A model generated the notes under the pieces. That model was not told where the DNA came from and did not search any database. It was given only the letters and a program-made list of their open reading frames with translations. The position numbers and the translations under genes were made by a program. This document shows, piece after piece, positions 9,934 to 19,096 of a DNA stretch of 64,000 nucleotides; positions within the stretch are counted from its first letter, which is position 1, and every line of letters starts with the position of its first letter. The stretch comes from CAVVAL01 sp963740215 (GTDB taxonomy: Bacteria; Actinomycetota; Actinomycetes; Mycobacteriales; Cryptosporangiaceae), in assembly GCA_963740215.1 (NCBI GenBank), contig CAVUDJ010000008.1, positions 434,001 to 498,000 of the forward strand, in the 5' to 3' direction.

Positions 9934-10967
9934 GGCAGTTCTCCGCCCGCGACGACCGACAGGAGCCGGACCCGGTCGACCATGCCCACCAGTTCGGGGC
10001 CGTCCATGACCCGAAGCGGCTTGTCGGTCTCCAGCGCCGTGGGCACCGCCTCCCGGATCACCGCGCCGGCCGGCACCGCGGGCCCGTCGAGCGGTTCGCC
10101 GTCGGCCAGCGGCCGGGCGATCTGCCGCAGCGTGAGCACGTCGGCCTTCGGCACGTCGCGGACGAAGTCGGCCACGTACTCGTCGGCCGGGGCGCCGACC
10201 AGATCCTCGGGGCGGCCCACCTGGACGATCTCGCCGTCGCGCATGATCGCGATCCGGTCGCCGAGCTTGAGCGCCTCGGACAGGTCGTGGGTGATGAACA
10301 CCATCGTCTTGCCGACCTCGCGGTGCAGGCGGATGACCTCGTTCTGCATGTCGCGGCGGATCAGCGGGTCGAGTGCGCTGAACGGCTCGTCGAACAGCAG
10401 CACGGCGGGGTCGACGGCGAGTGCGCGGGCCAGCCCGACCCGCTGCTGCATGCCGCCGGAGAGCTGGTCGGGGTAGCTGTCCTCGTTGCCGTCGAGGCCG
10501 ACCAGGGCGATGATCTCGCCGGCCCGGCGGCGCCGCTCGGCCCTGCCGACGCCCTGGATCTCCAGCCCGTATGCGACGTTGTCGACCACCCTGCGGTGCG
10601 GCAGGAGGCCGAAGTTCTGGAACACCATGGCGACGCGGTGCCGGCGCAGGTCACGCAGGCGGGCACGGCTCGCCGCGGTGACGTCCTCCCCGTCGATGCT
10701 GACCCTGCCGTGGGTGGGCTCGATCAGCCGGGTGAGGCACCGCACCAGCGTCGACTTGCCGCTGCCCGAGAGGCCCATGACGACGAACACCTCGCCGGGG
10801 CGCACCTCGAACGACACGTCGCGGACAGCGAGGATGCACCCGGTCTGCTCGCGCAGCTGCGCCCGTGGCAGCTCGGCCCTCGGGGTGCCGACGATCTTGC
10901 CGGCCTTCGCGCCGAAGATCTTCCAGAGGTTCCGAACGGAGATCGCCGGCTCAACGGCTGAGGTCAT
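9930..10967 (-). CDS. Glycine betaine/proline-type ABC transporter ATP-binding protein
   Basis: 345-aa ATPase of the OpuAA/ProV family. An N-terminal extension typical of ProV precedes Walker A GLSGSGKST. The signature is LSGGMQQRVGLARALA and Walker B LLFDEPFSALDP, followed by the switch ITHDLSEAL. The C-terminal third (after about 250) is in the CBS-domain position of OpuA but is short and diverged. The start overlaps the preceding dehydrogenase stop by 4 bases and the end overlaps the permease start by 4 bases, so the three genes are coupled. Confidence 0.9.
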   Translation of the reverse strand: MTSAVEPAISVRNLWKIFGAKAGKIVGTPRAELPRAQLREQTGCILAVRDVSFEVRPGEVFVVMGLSGSGKSTLVRCLTRLIEPTHGRVSIDGEDVTAASRARLRDLRRHRVAMVFQNFGLLPHRRVVDNVAYGLEIQGVGRAERRRRAGEIIALVGLDGNEDSYPDQLSGGMQQRVGLARALAVDPAVLLFDEPFSALDPLIRRDMQNEVIRLHREVGKTMVFITHDLSEALKLGDRIAIMRDGEIVQVGRPEDLVGAPADEYVADFVRDVPKADVLTLRQIARPLADGEPLDGPAVPAGAVIREAVPTALETDKPLRVMDGPELVGMVDRVRLLSVVAGGELP

Positions 10968-12616
10968 CGCTGCTGTCCTCGGGGTGAACGGTAGAACTCG
11001 ACGGGGATCGGCGGCAGCGGGGTGTTGCCGAGGATCAGGTCGGCGGCCTTCTCGGCCACCATCATCACGGGCGCGTAGATGTTGCCGTTGGTGACGTACG
11101 GCATCACCGACGCGTCCACCACCCGCAACCCTTCCACTCCGTGGACCCGCAGGCTCTCCGGGTCCGTCACCGCCCTCGGATCGGTGCCCATCTTGGCGGT
11201 GCAGGAGGGGTGCAGGGCCGTTTCGGCGTCCTTTGCAACCCAATCGAGAATCTGCCGGTCGGTCTCGACGTCCGGGCCGGGCGAGATCTCGCCGCCGTTG
11301 AACTGGTCGAACGCGGGTTGCCGCAGGATCTCGCGGGCCACCCGGATCGCCTCCACCCACTCGCGCCGGTCCTGGTCGGTGGAGAGGTAGTTGAACCGCA
11401 GCGCTGGGTGCACGCGGGGGTCCGTCGAGGTGATCTTCACCGAACCACGGGCGTCGGAGTACATCGGTCCGACGTGCACCTGGTAGCCGTGGCCGCCGGC
11501 CGGCTGGGTGCCGTCGTAACGGATAGCGATCGGCAGGAAGTGGAACATCAGGTTCGGGTACGCCACGTCGTCGTTGCCGCGGACGAACCCGCCGCCCTCG
11601 AAGTGGTTGGTGGCGCCAGGTCCGCGCCGCAGGAACAGCCACTGGGCGCCGATCCACGGCCGGTTGCGCCACTTGAGCGACGGCGCGATCGACACCGGCT
11701 GGGTGCAGGCGTGCTGGACGTACACCTCAAGGTGGTCCTGGAGGTTCTCGCCGACGCCGGGCAGGTCATGGACAACCGTCGATGCCCAGGCTGCCCAGGT
11801 GCTCGGCGTTGCCGACGCCGGAGAGCTGGAGCAGCTGCGGCGAGTTGATCGCGCCGCCGCACAGGATCACCTCGCCGGCCGCTGACCCGGCTGCGTCCTG
11901 CCGTTGCGCACGTACTCGACGCCGACGGCCCGCGCGACCCTCGAACAGCACGCGGGTGACGTGCGCCCGGCAGCGGACGGTCAGGTTCGGCCGGCGCCTC
12001 ACCGGGTGCAGGTAGGCGCGGGCCGCCGAGAGCCGGCGACCCCGGTGCACGTTGCGGTCGAAGCGGGCGAAGCCCTCCTGCTGCTCGCCGTTGACGTCGC
12101 TCGGTCAGCGGGTAGCCGGCCTGCTGCGCCGCGGCGAAGAAGGCCCCGAACAGCGGGTTGGTGGCCGGGCCGCGCTCCAGGACGAGCGGGCCGTCGCCGC
12201 CGCGGAAGTCGTCAGGCACCGGCGAGGCAGTTCTCCATGCGCTTGAAGTACGGCAGGCAGTGCGCGTAGTCCCAGGCGTCCATGCCGGGATCGGCGGCCC
12301 ACCGCTCGTAGTCGAGCGGGTTGCCGCGCTGGAAGATCATCCCGTTGATGCTGGACGAGCCGCCGAGCACCTTGCCACGGGCGTGGTAGATGCGCCGCCC
12401 GCCCAGGTGCGGCTCCGGTTCGGAGGAGTACCTCCAGTCGTAGAACCGGTTCCCGATCGGGATCGTGAGCGCCGCCGGCATGTGGATGAACACGTCCCAG
12501 CGGTAGTCGGGACGCCCGGCCTCCAGCACCAGCACGCGGTTCGCCGGGTCGGCGGAGAGCCGGTTGGCGAGCGCGCTGCCGGCGGAGCCACCGCCGACGA
12601 TGACGAAGTCGTGCAT
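10964..12616 (-). pseudogene. betA: GMC-family choline dehydrogenase (multiple frameshifts)
   Basis: Flavin-dependent GMC oxidoreductase that would convert choline to betaine aldehyde. The N-terminal FAD fold FVIVGGGSAGSALANRLS is followed by KVLGGSSSINGMIF. The middle reads RGGDGPLVLERGPATNPLF, CGGAINSPQLLQLSGVG and HDLPGVGENLQDHLEVYVQH. The C-terminus reads HPSCTAKMG and MPYVTNGNIYAPVMMVAEKA. About five breaks (near 12217, 12107, 11934, 11885 and 11775) fall in otherwise conserved stretches; single extra bases explain most. Starts one base after the aldehyde dehydrogenase stop. Choline specificity is inferred from the operon. Confidence 0.75.
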
Positions 12617-12617
12617 G

Positions 12618-14071
12618 TCAGCCCGCGAACCAGCGCTGGGGGCGCGGATCGATGTTCTGGTAGACGTGCTTCGCCTCGCGGTACTCGTCCAGCCCGGACG
12701 GGCCCAGCTCGCGGCCGATCCCGGACCGCTTGAACCCGCCCCACTCGGCCTGCGGCAGGTAGGGGTGGTAGTCGTTGATCCAGACGGTGCCGTGCCGCAG
12801 CCTGGCCGGCGACGCGCTGCGCCTTGCCGGGGTCGCCGGTCCAGACGGCGGCGGCGAGGCCGTAGTCCGTGTCGTTGCCGAGCGCGACCGCCTCATCCTC
12901 ACCGGAGAACCGCTCGGCGGTGAGGATCGGGCCGAACGTCTCCTCGCGCACGATCGTCATCTCGCGGTGGCAGTCGGCGAAGACGGTGGGCCGGTAGAAG
13001 TAGCCCTCTTGCGCCGTGCCGACGCCCTCCGGCCAGCAGCTTGGCCCCCTCGGCGAGGCCGGACGCCACGTACTTCTCGATCTTGTCGCGGTGCTCCGCA
13101 GAGACCAGTGCGCCTGCCTCGGAGCCCTCGTCGAGCCCGTTGCCGAGGCGGATGCGATCGGCCTTCGCCGCCACCTCCGCGACGAACTCGTCGTAGATCG
13201 CGTCCTCGACCAGCAGCCGCGCGCCCGCCGAGCAGACCTGTCCGGAGTGGAGGAAGGCGGCGGTCAGGGCGTAGTCGAGGGCCGTCTCGCGGTCGGCGTC
13301 GGCGAACACGATGTTCGGGTTCTTGCCGCCGAGTTCGAGCGCGACCTTCTTCACGTTGCCCGCGGCGGCGCGCATGATCGCCTGCCCGGTGGCGAACCCG
13401 CCGGTGAACGACACGAGGTCGACGTCGGGGCTCTCAGCGAGCGGCGCACCGACCGTCGAGCCGGCGCCGAGCACGAGGTTGACGACGCCGTCCGGCACTC
13501 CGGCCTCGGCGCAGCGCCTCACCAGCTCGATCGTGGTGAGCGGCGTGACCTCGCTCGGCTTGAGCACCACCGTGTTGCCGGCCGCGAGGGCGGGCGCCAG
13601 CTTCCAGGACGCCTGCAGCAGCGGGTAGTTCCACGGGGTGATCAGCGCGCAGACGCCGACCGGTTCGTAGACGATCCTGCTGATCGCTCCGGGGTTGCCG
13701 GTGTCGACCACGCGGCCGGGATCCTTGTCGGCCAGGTCGGCGTAGTAGCGCAGCACCCGGACCACGTCGTCGACGTCGATGCGCGCCTCGACCAGCGTCT
13801 TGCCGGTGTCGAGCGTCTCGGTGCGGGCGAGGTCCTCCTTGTCGCGGACGAGGAGGTCGGCGACGCGGTCGAGCAGTGCGGCACGCTCTGCCGTGGGCGT
13901 ACGCGGCCACGGACCCTGGTCGAACGCGGTACGGGCCGCGGCGATGGCGCGGTGCACGTCGTCCGGACCGGCCTCGTCCACAGTGGTCAGGACACTGCCG
14001 TCGAACGGGTTCAGCACCTCACGCCGACCGGCGGCCTCCACCCATGCTCCGTCGATGAACAGGTACGGCAC
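12618..14071 (-). pseudogene. betB: Betaine aldehyde dehydrogenase-type NAD(P)-dependent aldehyde dehydrogenase (two frameshifts)
   Basis: ALDH-superfamily enzyme of about 484 aa, expected to oxidise betaine aldehyde to glycine betaine. Motifs: NAD-site ITPWNYPLLQASWKLAPALA, catalytic Glu in ELGGKNPNIVFADAD, catalytic Cys in HSGQVCSAGARL, and C-terminal EETFGPILTAERF then AEWGGFKRSGIGRELG. Extra bases near 13026 (GGG[C]GTC) and 12803 (GCC[G]GCC) break the frame. GTG at 14071 is chosen because GGAGG lies 4 bases upstream. First gene of the operon; the promoter region holds an IclR-like operator at 14100-14136. Confidence 0.82.
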
Positions 14072-14099
14072 GGCGCCTCCATCTCGCCGGAGCGAGCTG

Positions 14100-14136
14100 T
14101 GTTGCGGCATGCGGAACTAGTGCTTATGGCGCAACA
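14100..14136. promoter_or_regulatory. Inverted repeat, candidate IclR operator upstream of the bet operon
   Basis: TGTTGCGGCAT at the left and ATGGCGCAACA at the right form a 37-bp near-palindrome centred on ACTAGT, 29 bp upstream of the aldehyde dehydrogenase GTG. TGTTGCG/CGCAACA is shared with the site next to the IclR gene. Confidence 0.6.
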
Positions 14137-14194
14137 GCATGTCCGGTTTGGCGGGAGCCGTCAATGGTGGGACGCCGACACTCGGCCGCCCACC

Positions 14195-14257
14195 CGCCGA
14201 CTCTCGGATTCTTGGGGTGCGCGGAGCGCGGGACCCCCAAGAATCCGAGAGTCGGCG
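14195..14257. terminator. 23-bp perfect hairpin after the IclR gene
   Basis: Arms 14195-14217 and 14235-14257 pair perfectly over 23 bp around a 17-nt loop and contain CGGATTCTTGGGG. It lies 9 bp beyond the IclR stop. The arm core recurs in the hairpin at 53558-53621, so this belongs to a repeated hairpin family. Confidence 0.7.
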
Positions 14258-14265
14258 AGGGAGGT

Positions 14266-15056
14266 TCAGCCCAGGTGGCCTATGCGTGCGCTGATCTCTG
14301 CGGCACCGGCCACGACGGGCTCGGCGATCTTCTCGAACGAGTCGGCGTCGAGCCGGTACGAGGGGCCCGAGACGCTCACCGCCGCGACCACCTCGCCGTC
14401 CTGGCCACGTATCGGGGCCGCCACCGCGTTGAGCCCGATCTCCAGCTCCTCGGACGTGGCCGCCCAGCCGCGTCCGGTGACCTCGCCGAGCTCGTCGCGC
14501 AGCCGGCCAGGGTCGGTGATCGTCTGCGGGGTGTACCGCGTCAGCCCGCGCGCGATCAGGTCGTCGCGCACCGGCAGCGGCTGGAACGCGAGCAGTACCT
14601 TGCCGCTGGATGTGGCGTGCAGCGGCGTGCGCTGCCCCACCCAGTTGTGGCTGGAGATCGCCGCGTTGCCGCGTACCTGGCTGATGTTGATGGCGTACCC
14701 GGCGTCGAGGATCGCGACGTTGACCGTCTCCCCGAGCTCGGCGGCGAGACGTTCGCACACCGAGCCGGCTCTCGCGGCTCAGGTCGAGCTGGATCGGCGG
14801 TGGCGGCCGCGAGCCGCACGATGCCGAAGCCGAGCCGGTACTTGCCGCGGTCAGTGGTCTGCTCGACCAGCCCGCGATTCTCCAGGACGACGACCAGCCG
14901 GAACGCGGTCGACTTGTGGACCCCGAGCTCGGCGGCGAGATCCGTGACGCCGACCTCGCCGCGCCGGGCGAGGATCTCCAGTACGCTCACCGCGCGGTCA
15001 ACGGACTGGACGAGCGCGGCCTGGCCACGCCCCGAACCGTCCCCGTTGTTGCTCAT
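14266..15056 (-). pseudogene. IclR family transcriptional regulator (two frameshifts)
   Basis: Regulator of about 262 aa when frames are joined. The N-terminal winged helix contains SVLEILARRGEVGVTDLAAE and VHKSTAFRLVVVLENRGLV. The C-terminal effector domain contains NISQVRGNAAISSHNWVGQR and ATSSGKVLLAFQPLP. Two extra bases near 14790 and 14765 displace the middle segment (DLSRESRL). It is divergent from the Rieske/reductase genes, and its own promoter region carries TGTTGCG inverted repeats. Likely controls the choline/betaine genes on both sides; the effector is unknown. Confidence 0.8.
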
Positions 15057-15099
15057 GGCGGAACAATATGCCACATCCGAACTTGACTATGTGTGATTT

Positions 15100-15159
15100 C
15101 CCACGCACCCTGTTGCGCAACACAGTGGCCGTTGTGTGATCCGCAACAAACTGCGTGGG
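15100..15159. promoter_or_regulatory. Nested inverted repeats in the divergent IclR/Rieske promoter
   Basis: Outer arms CCCACGCA (15100-15107) and TGCGTGGG (15152-15159) enclose inner TGTTGCG (15111-15117) and CGCAACA (15142-15148). The left inner site is itself a 12-bp palindrome, TGTTGCGCAACA. The region separates two divergent genes whose starts are about 110 bp apart, a classic place for IclR autoregulation. Confidence 0.65.
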
Positions 15160-15167
15160 AGTGGCCC

Positions 15168-15491
15168 ATGGAGCACCGCGAAACCCGCACCGCCGTCCGC
15201 GCCTGCACGTTCTCCGAGCTTCCACCGGGCGAGGCGTACCGGATCGACGGCCCGGTGCCGATCGCGGTGTTCAACGCCGGCGGCGAGCTGTACGCGGTCG
15301 ACGACACGTGCACGCATCAGGATGCCTCACTGGCCGACGGCTGGCTGGAGGATTGCACGATCGAGTGCCCGCTCCACGCGTCCCGCTTCGACCTGCGCAC
15401 GGGCGAGCCCATCGGGCCGCCGGCGAAGGACCCGTTGCGCACGTACCCGGTGCATGTCGTGGACGGCGTGATCGTCGTGGAGGTGGGCTGA
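15168..15491 (+). CDS. Rieske-type [2Fe-2S] ferredoxin
   Basis: 107-aa soluble Rieske protein, the ferredoxin component of a multicomponent oxygenase. Cluster ligands are in CTHQDASL (about 46-53) and CPLHASRFD (about 66-74). Its stop overlaps the start of the reductase gene (TGATG), so the two are coupled. With the dimethylglycine dehydrogenase and choline oxidation genes nearby, it could feed electrons to a glycine betaine Rieske monooxygenase, but no oxygenase alpha subunit is in the window. Confidence 0.88.
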   Translation: MEHRETRTAVRACTFSELPPGEAYRIDGPVPIAVFNAGGELYAVDDTCTHQDASLADGWLEDCTIECPLHASRFDLRTGEPIGPPAKDPLRTYPVHVVDGVIVVEVG

Positions 15492-16687
15492 TGCGGACAA
15501 TCGCGGTGGTGGGTGCGTCGCTCGCCGGCCTCTCGGCGGCAAGGGCGTTGCGGGCACAGGGCTACGACGGCCGGCTGGTCGTCGTCGGCGACGAGCAGCA
15601 CACTCCGTACGACCGGCCGCCCCTGTCGAAAGACTTCCTGCGCGGCGAGGTCACCAGCGGTGACATCGCGCTCGGCACCGCCGACGACGACGCCCTCGAC
15701 CTTCACTGGCGCCTCGGCCGTACCGCAGTCGGGCTCGACCGCGCCGACCGTAGCCTGACCCTCTCCACCGGCGAGGAGATCCGCGTCGACGGCGTCGTCG
15801 TGGCCACCGGCGCCCGCGCGAGGACCCTGCCCGGCAGCTCCGACGTCACCGGTGTCTACACCCTCCGGTCGCTGGACGACGCCGTGGCGCTGCGGGAGGC
15901 ACTGCGTCACAGCGGGAGCCTCGTGGTGATCGGCGCCGGCTTCATCGGCGCTGAGGTCGCGTCAGCCGCACGCTCGCTCGGCCTCCAGGTCACGGTCGTT
16001 GACGCCCTCGCCGCCCCACTTGCGGCTTCGCTCGGCGCCGAACTCGGGCAGGTGTGCGCGGATCTCCACGCCGACCACGGGGTCAGGCTGCTCGCCGGCG
16101 TCGGCGTGGCCGCACTCGTCGGCGCGGGTCGTGGCGGCCGCGGCCGGATCCTCGGGGTCCGGCTCGCCGATGGTCGCCAGCTGCCCGCCGACACGGTCGT
16201 GGTCGGCGTCGGCGCGCTGCCCAATGTGGAGTGGCTCACCGGCTCCGGGCTGCGGATCGTCGGCGGGGTCGTCACCGACGAGACCTGTGCCACCGGCGTG
16301 CCGGGCGTCGTGGCCGTCGGCGACTGCGCCACCGCCTACGACCCGCGCGCGGGACGTCACCTGCGCACCGAGCACTGGACGCACGCCGCGGAGGCACCTG
16401 CCACCGCCGCCGCCACGCTGCTGGCCGGCGAACGCGGTGGAGTGGCGCACAATGGCGTCCCGTACTTCTGGTCCGACCAGTACGGCGTGCGGATCGAGTT
16501 CGCCGGCCACCGCCGTGCCGGTGCCACCGTGCGCGTTGTCGAGGGCGACGTCACCGAGCGCCGGTTCGTCGCCGTCTACGAGCGCGACCGCCAGGTGGTC
16601 GCCGTCCTCGGCATGAACTCCCCCACGTTGTTCACCCGCCTGCGCCGCCAGCTGGACAACCCGCCGCCGGGCGGAGTAGCCGCCTAG
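15491..16687 (+). CDS. FAD-dependent ferredoxin reductase
   Basis: 398-aa pyridine nucleotide-disulfide oxidoreductase of the rubredoxin/ferredoxin reductase group. FAD motif IAVVGASLAGLSAARALRAQ, the family signature YDRPPLSKDFLRGE, NAD fold VVIGAGFIGAEVASAARSLG and second FAD motif GVVAVGDCATAYDP. The C-terminal reductase domain contains WSDQYGVRIEFAG. Overlaps the Rieske ferredoxin by one base and would reduce it with NAD(P)H. Ends before twin palindromes at 16730. Confidence 0.9.
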   Translation: MRTIAVVGASLAGLSAARALRAQGYDGRLVVVGDEQHTPYDRPPLSKDFLRGEVTSGDIALGTADDDALDLHWRLGRTAVGLDRADRSLTLSTGEEIRVDGVVVATGARARTLPGSSDVTGVYTLRSLDDAVALREALRHSGSLVVIGAGFIGAEVASAARSLGLQVTVVDALAAPLAASLGAELGQVCADLHADHGVRLLAGVGVAALVGAGRGGRGRILGVRLADGRQLPADTVVVGVGALPNVEWLTGSGLRIVGGVVTDETCATGVPGVVAVGDCATAYDPRAGRHLRTEHWTHAAEAPATAAATLLAGERGGVAHNGVPYFWSDQYGVRIEFAGHRRAGATVRVVEGDVTERRFVAVYERDRQVVAVLGMNSPTLFTRLRRQLDNPPPGGVAA

Positions 16688-16729
16688 GCGCGTCGGGCTT
16701 CGACGACCGCGCCGCCTTTGCCGCGTGGG

Positions 16730-16793
16730 CCAATGTCGGCATGCCGACGTTGGATACCACCAGGCGCACTCAATGTCGGCATGCCGACCTTGG
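16730..16793. terminator. Two near-identical 24-bp palindromes, probable bidirectional terminator
   Basis: caatgtcggcatgccgac appears at 16731-16748 and 16771-16788, each continuing to ttgg. Each is a palindrome around GGCATGCC. They lie between the convergent reductase (+) and STAS (-) genes, 40 bp apart. Tandem self-complementary units are unusual, since most terminators in this window are single hairpins. Confidence 0.55.
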
Positions 16794-16795
16794 GC

Positions 16796-17134
16796 CTACT
16801 CCTGGGCCTGGCCCTCGATGGAGCCGGGGTTGAGGGTGAGGTTGGCCAGCATGCCGGTGACCTCCAGCACCCGCAGCACGCTGCCGTGCGGTCCGGTGAG
16901 CCGCAGCCAGCCGCCCTGTTCCTCGCAGACCATGTTGGCGCGCGCGAAGGCGTTCAGCCCGGTGGAGTCGCAGAACGTCAGCTTGTTCAGGTCGAGCACC
17001 AGCCGGATGCGGTGTGCGGACACCAGCGTGTGGATCTGCGCCTCGAACGCCGGCACGGCGGCCAGGTCCAGCTCCCCGATCACCGTCAGGATCGTGATCT
17101 CGCCCTGGTCGTGGGTCTCAACCGTCAGGGACAC
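16796..17134 (-). CDS. STAS-domain anti-sigma factor antagonist
   Basis: 112-aa single-domain SpoIIAA/RsbV-like protein. The phosphorylatable serine sits in LTFCDSTGLNAFARAN. GELDLAAVPAFEAQIHTLV matches the N-terminal part of the fold. Such proteins release sigma factors by binding anti-sigma kinases when dephosphorylated. No anti-sigma kinase or cognate sigma gene is adjacent, so the partner is unknown. Monocistronic. Confidence 0.87.
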   Translation of the reverse strand: MSLTVETHDQGEITILTVIGELDLAAVPAFEAQIHTLVSAHRIRLVLDLNKLTFCDSTGLNAFARANMVCEEQGGWLRLTGPHGSVLRVLEVTGMLANLTLNPGSIEGQAQE

Positions 17135-17246
17135 CGCAGCCTCCTGGATCGGATGCAGCCTACGCCCGTGGCTTTACACACTCGGCCGAGAGAGCTATAC
17201 ATCCGATCTATATCCGTGTGTGTCGAGATGGGTGGAGGCGCGTGCC

Positions 17247-18098
17247 GTGAAGCTGCTTCGAGTCGGACTCCCCGGTGCGGAGGTCCCCGCCGTGCTCGAC
17301 GACACCGGCCGTGTGCGCGACCTCTCGGGTATCACCGCGGACATCGACGCCGCGTTCCTCGCCGGCGGCGGCATCGCGCTGGCCAGGGCGGCACTGGCCG
17401 GCGACGAGCTGCCGGTGATCGCCGACGAGGAGCGGATCGGCCCGCCGATCGCCCGCCCGGGAAAGATCGTCTGCATCGGCCTCAACTACCGCGACCACGC
17501 CGCCGAGACGGGCGTCGAGCTGCCGGCGGAGCCGGTGCTGTTCTTCAAGGCACCCAACACGGTTATCGGACCGGACGACGAGGTGCTCGTGCCGCGCAAG
17601 AGCATCAAGACCGACTGGGAGGTCGAGCTGGCGGTCGTCATCGGCCGCACCGCGCGGTACCTGGAAAGCCACGAGGAGGCGCTCGCCTGCGTCGCCGGGT
17701 ACGCCGTCTCGAACGACGTCTCCGAGCGGGAGTTCCAGCTGGAGCGCGGCGGCCAGTGGGACAAGGGCAAGTCGTGCGAGACGTTCAACCCGCTCGGTCC
17801 GTGGCTCGTGACTGCCGACGAGGTGCCCGATCCGCAGGCGCTCGGGCTGCGGCTGCGGGTCAACGGCACCGTCCGCCAGGACGGCAACACGAAGAACATG
17901 GCGTTCGGGGTCGCCGAGATCGTGCGGTACCTGAGCCAGTTCATGGTCCTCGAACCGGGTGACGTCGTGAACACGGGAACGCCGGCCGGCGTGGCGCTCG
18001 GCATGGCGGACCCGAAGCCGTACCTGCGGGCCGGCGACGTGATGGAGCTGGAGATCGAGGGCCTCGGCCGCCAGCGCCAGACCGTGGGCCAGGCGTGA
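17247..18098 (+). CDS. Fumarylacetoacetate hydrolase family protein
   Basis: 283-aa FAH-superfamily enzyme (acylpyruvase or 2-keto-3-deoxy-acid hydratase/hydrolase type). Signature IVCIGLNYRDHAAETG, metal ligands in DWEVELAVVIG (Glu/Glu/Asp set), then AGYAVSNDVSEREFQLERGG and GDVVNTGTPAGVALGM. GTG at 17247 follows GGTGGAGG and is more plausible than upstream in-frame starts. The stop overlaps the next gene by 4 bases (GTGA), pairing it with a Gfo/Idh/MocA oxidoreductase in a probable sugar-acid or related catabolic operon. Substrate not determinable. Confidence 0.85.
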   Translation: MKLLRVGLPGAEVPAVLDDTGRVRDLSGITADIDAAFLAGGGIALARAALAGDELPVIADEERIGPPIARPGKIVCIGLNYRDHAAETGVELPAEPVLFFKAPNTVIGPDDEVLVPRKSIKTDWEVELAVVIGRTARYLESHEEALACVAGYAVSNDVSEREFQLERGGQWDKGKSCETFNPLGPWLVTADEVPDPQALGLRLRVNGTVRQDGNTKNMAFGVAEIVRYLSQFMVLEPGDVVNTGTPAGVALGMADPKPYLRAGDVMELEIEGLGRQRQTVGQA

Positions 18099-18976
18099 GG
18101 TTCGGGCTGCTCGGCACGGGCTACTGGGCCGCGGAGACCCAGGCGGCCGGGCTGGTGGACCATCCGGACGCGGAGCTGGTCGCCGTCTGGGGCCGGGATC
18201 CCGCCAAGGCCACCGCGCTCGCCCAGCGGTACGGCGTCACGGCGTACGACGACGTCGACGCACTGCTGTCCGAAGTGGACGCCGTGACGATGGCGCTGCC
18301 GCCGGACGTCCAGGCGCCGCTCGCCGTCCGCGCCGCCAGGGCCGGGCGGCACCTCCTGCTCGACAAGCCGGTGGCGCTCACCGTCGCCGCCGCGGACGAG
18401 ATCGTGGCCGCAGCCGACCAGGCAGCCGTGGCATCCGTCGTCTTCTTCACCAACCGGTTCCGCCCCGGGATAAACGAGTTCCTGGGCGGGCTCGGCCGCC
18501 AGGACGCCGCCCGCTTCACGCTCGCCGCCTCGATCTTCCAGCCCGACAGCCCCTACGCGGGATCGGCGTGGCGCCGCGAGTACGGCGCACTCTGGGACGT
18601 CGGCCCGCACGCGCTCTCGGTGCTGCTGCCCGTACTCGGCCCGGTGGAGTCAGTCACCGCGTTCGCCGGACCGCGCGACACCACGCACGCACTGCTACGA
18701 CACGCCGCAGGCGCGGTGAGCACGCTGACGCTGACCCTCGACGCTCCCCCGGACGCAACGGTCTTCGAGTGCACCTTCCACGGCGACCGGGTGACGCCAC
18801 TGCCCGACACCGGCGGCTCGGCGGTCGACGCGTACCGCACCGCGGTGAGCGAACTCGTCCACTCAGGATCCGACCATCCTTGCGGCGTCCGATTCGGACG
18901 GGACGTGGTTGCGGTTCTCGCCGCCGTCCAGGAAGCCAGGGACCACGGAATCGTGGTGCTTATCACCGGAGAGTGA
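18095..18976 (+). CDS. Gfo/Idh/MocA family oxidoreductase
   Basis: 293-aa NAD(P)-dependent dehydrogenase. N-terminal Rossmann motif FGLLGTGYWAAETQAAGL, then LLLDKPVALTVAAADEI carrying the family's EKP-like lysine (here DKP). The C-terminal alpha/beta domain includes WDVGPHALSVLLPVLG with the usual catalytic His. GTG start overlapping the FAH gene stop. Probably acts on the same pathway as the FAH protein; substrate unknown. Confidence 0.85.
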   Translation: MRFGLLGTGYWAAETQAAGLVDHPDAELVAVWGRDPAKATALAQRYGVTAYDDVDALLSEVDAVTMALPPDVQAPLAVRAARAGRHLLLDKPVALTVAAADEIVAAADQAAVASVVFFTNRFRPGINEFLGGLGRQDAARFTLAASIFQPDSPYAGSAWRREYGALWDVGPHALSVLLPVLGPVESVTAFAGPRDTTHALLRHAAGAVSTLTLTLDAPPDATVFECTFHGDRVTPLPDTGGSAVDAYRTAVSELVHSGSDHPCGVRFGRDVVAVLAAVQEARDHGIVVLITGE

Positions 18977-19096
18977 CTGGGCCATTCACCCCTGGTCAAC
19001 GGCTGAACGTGGTCCGCCGCCTGTCCGTTCCACTGGATGAGGGCGGGGAGCCTCCGGTCTGACGCGCGCCCCGCCAGTCACCGGGAAGGGATTTCC

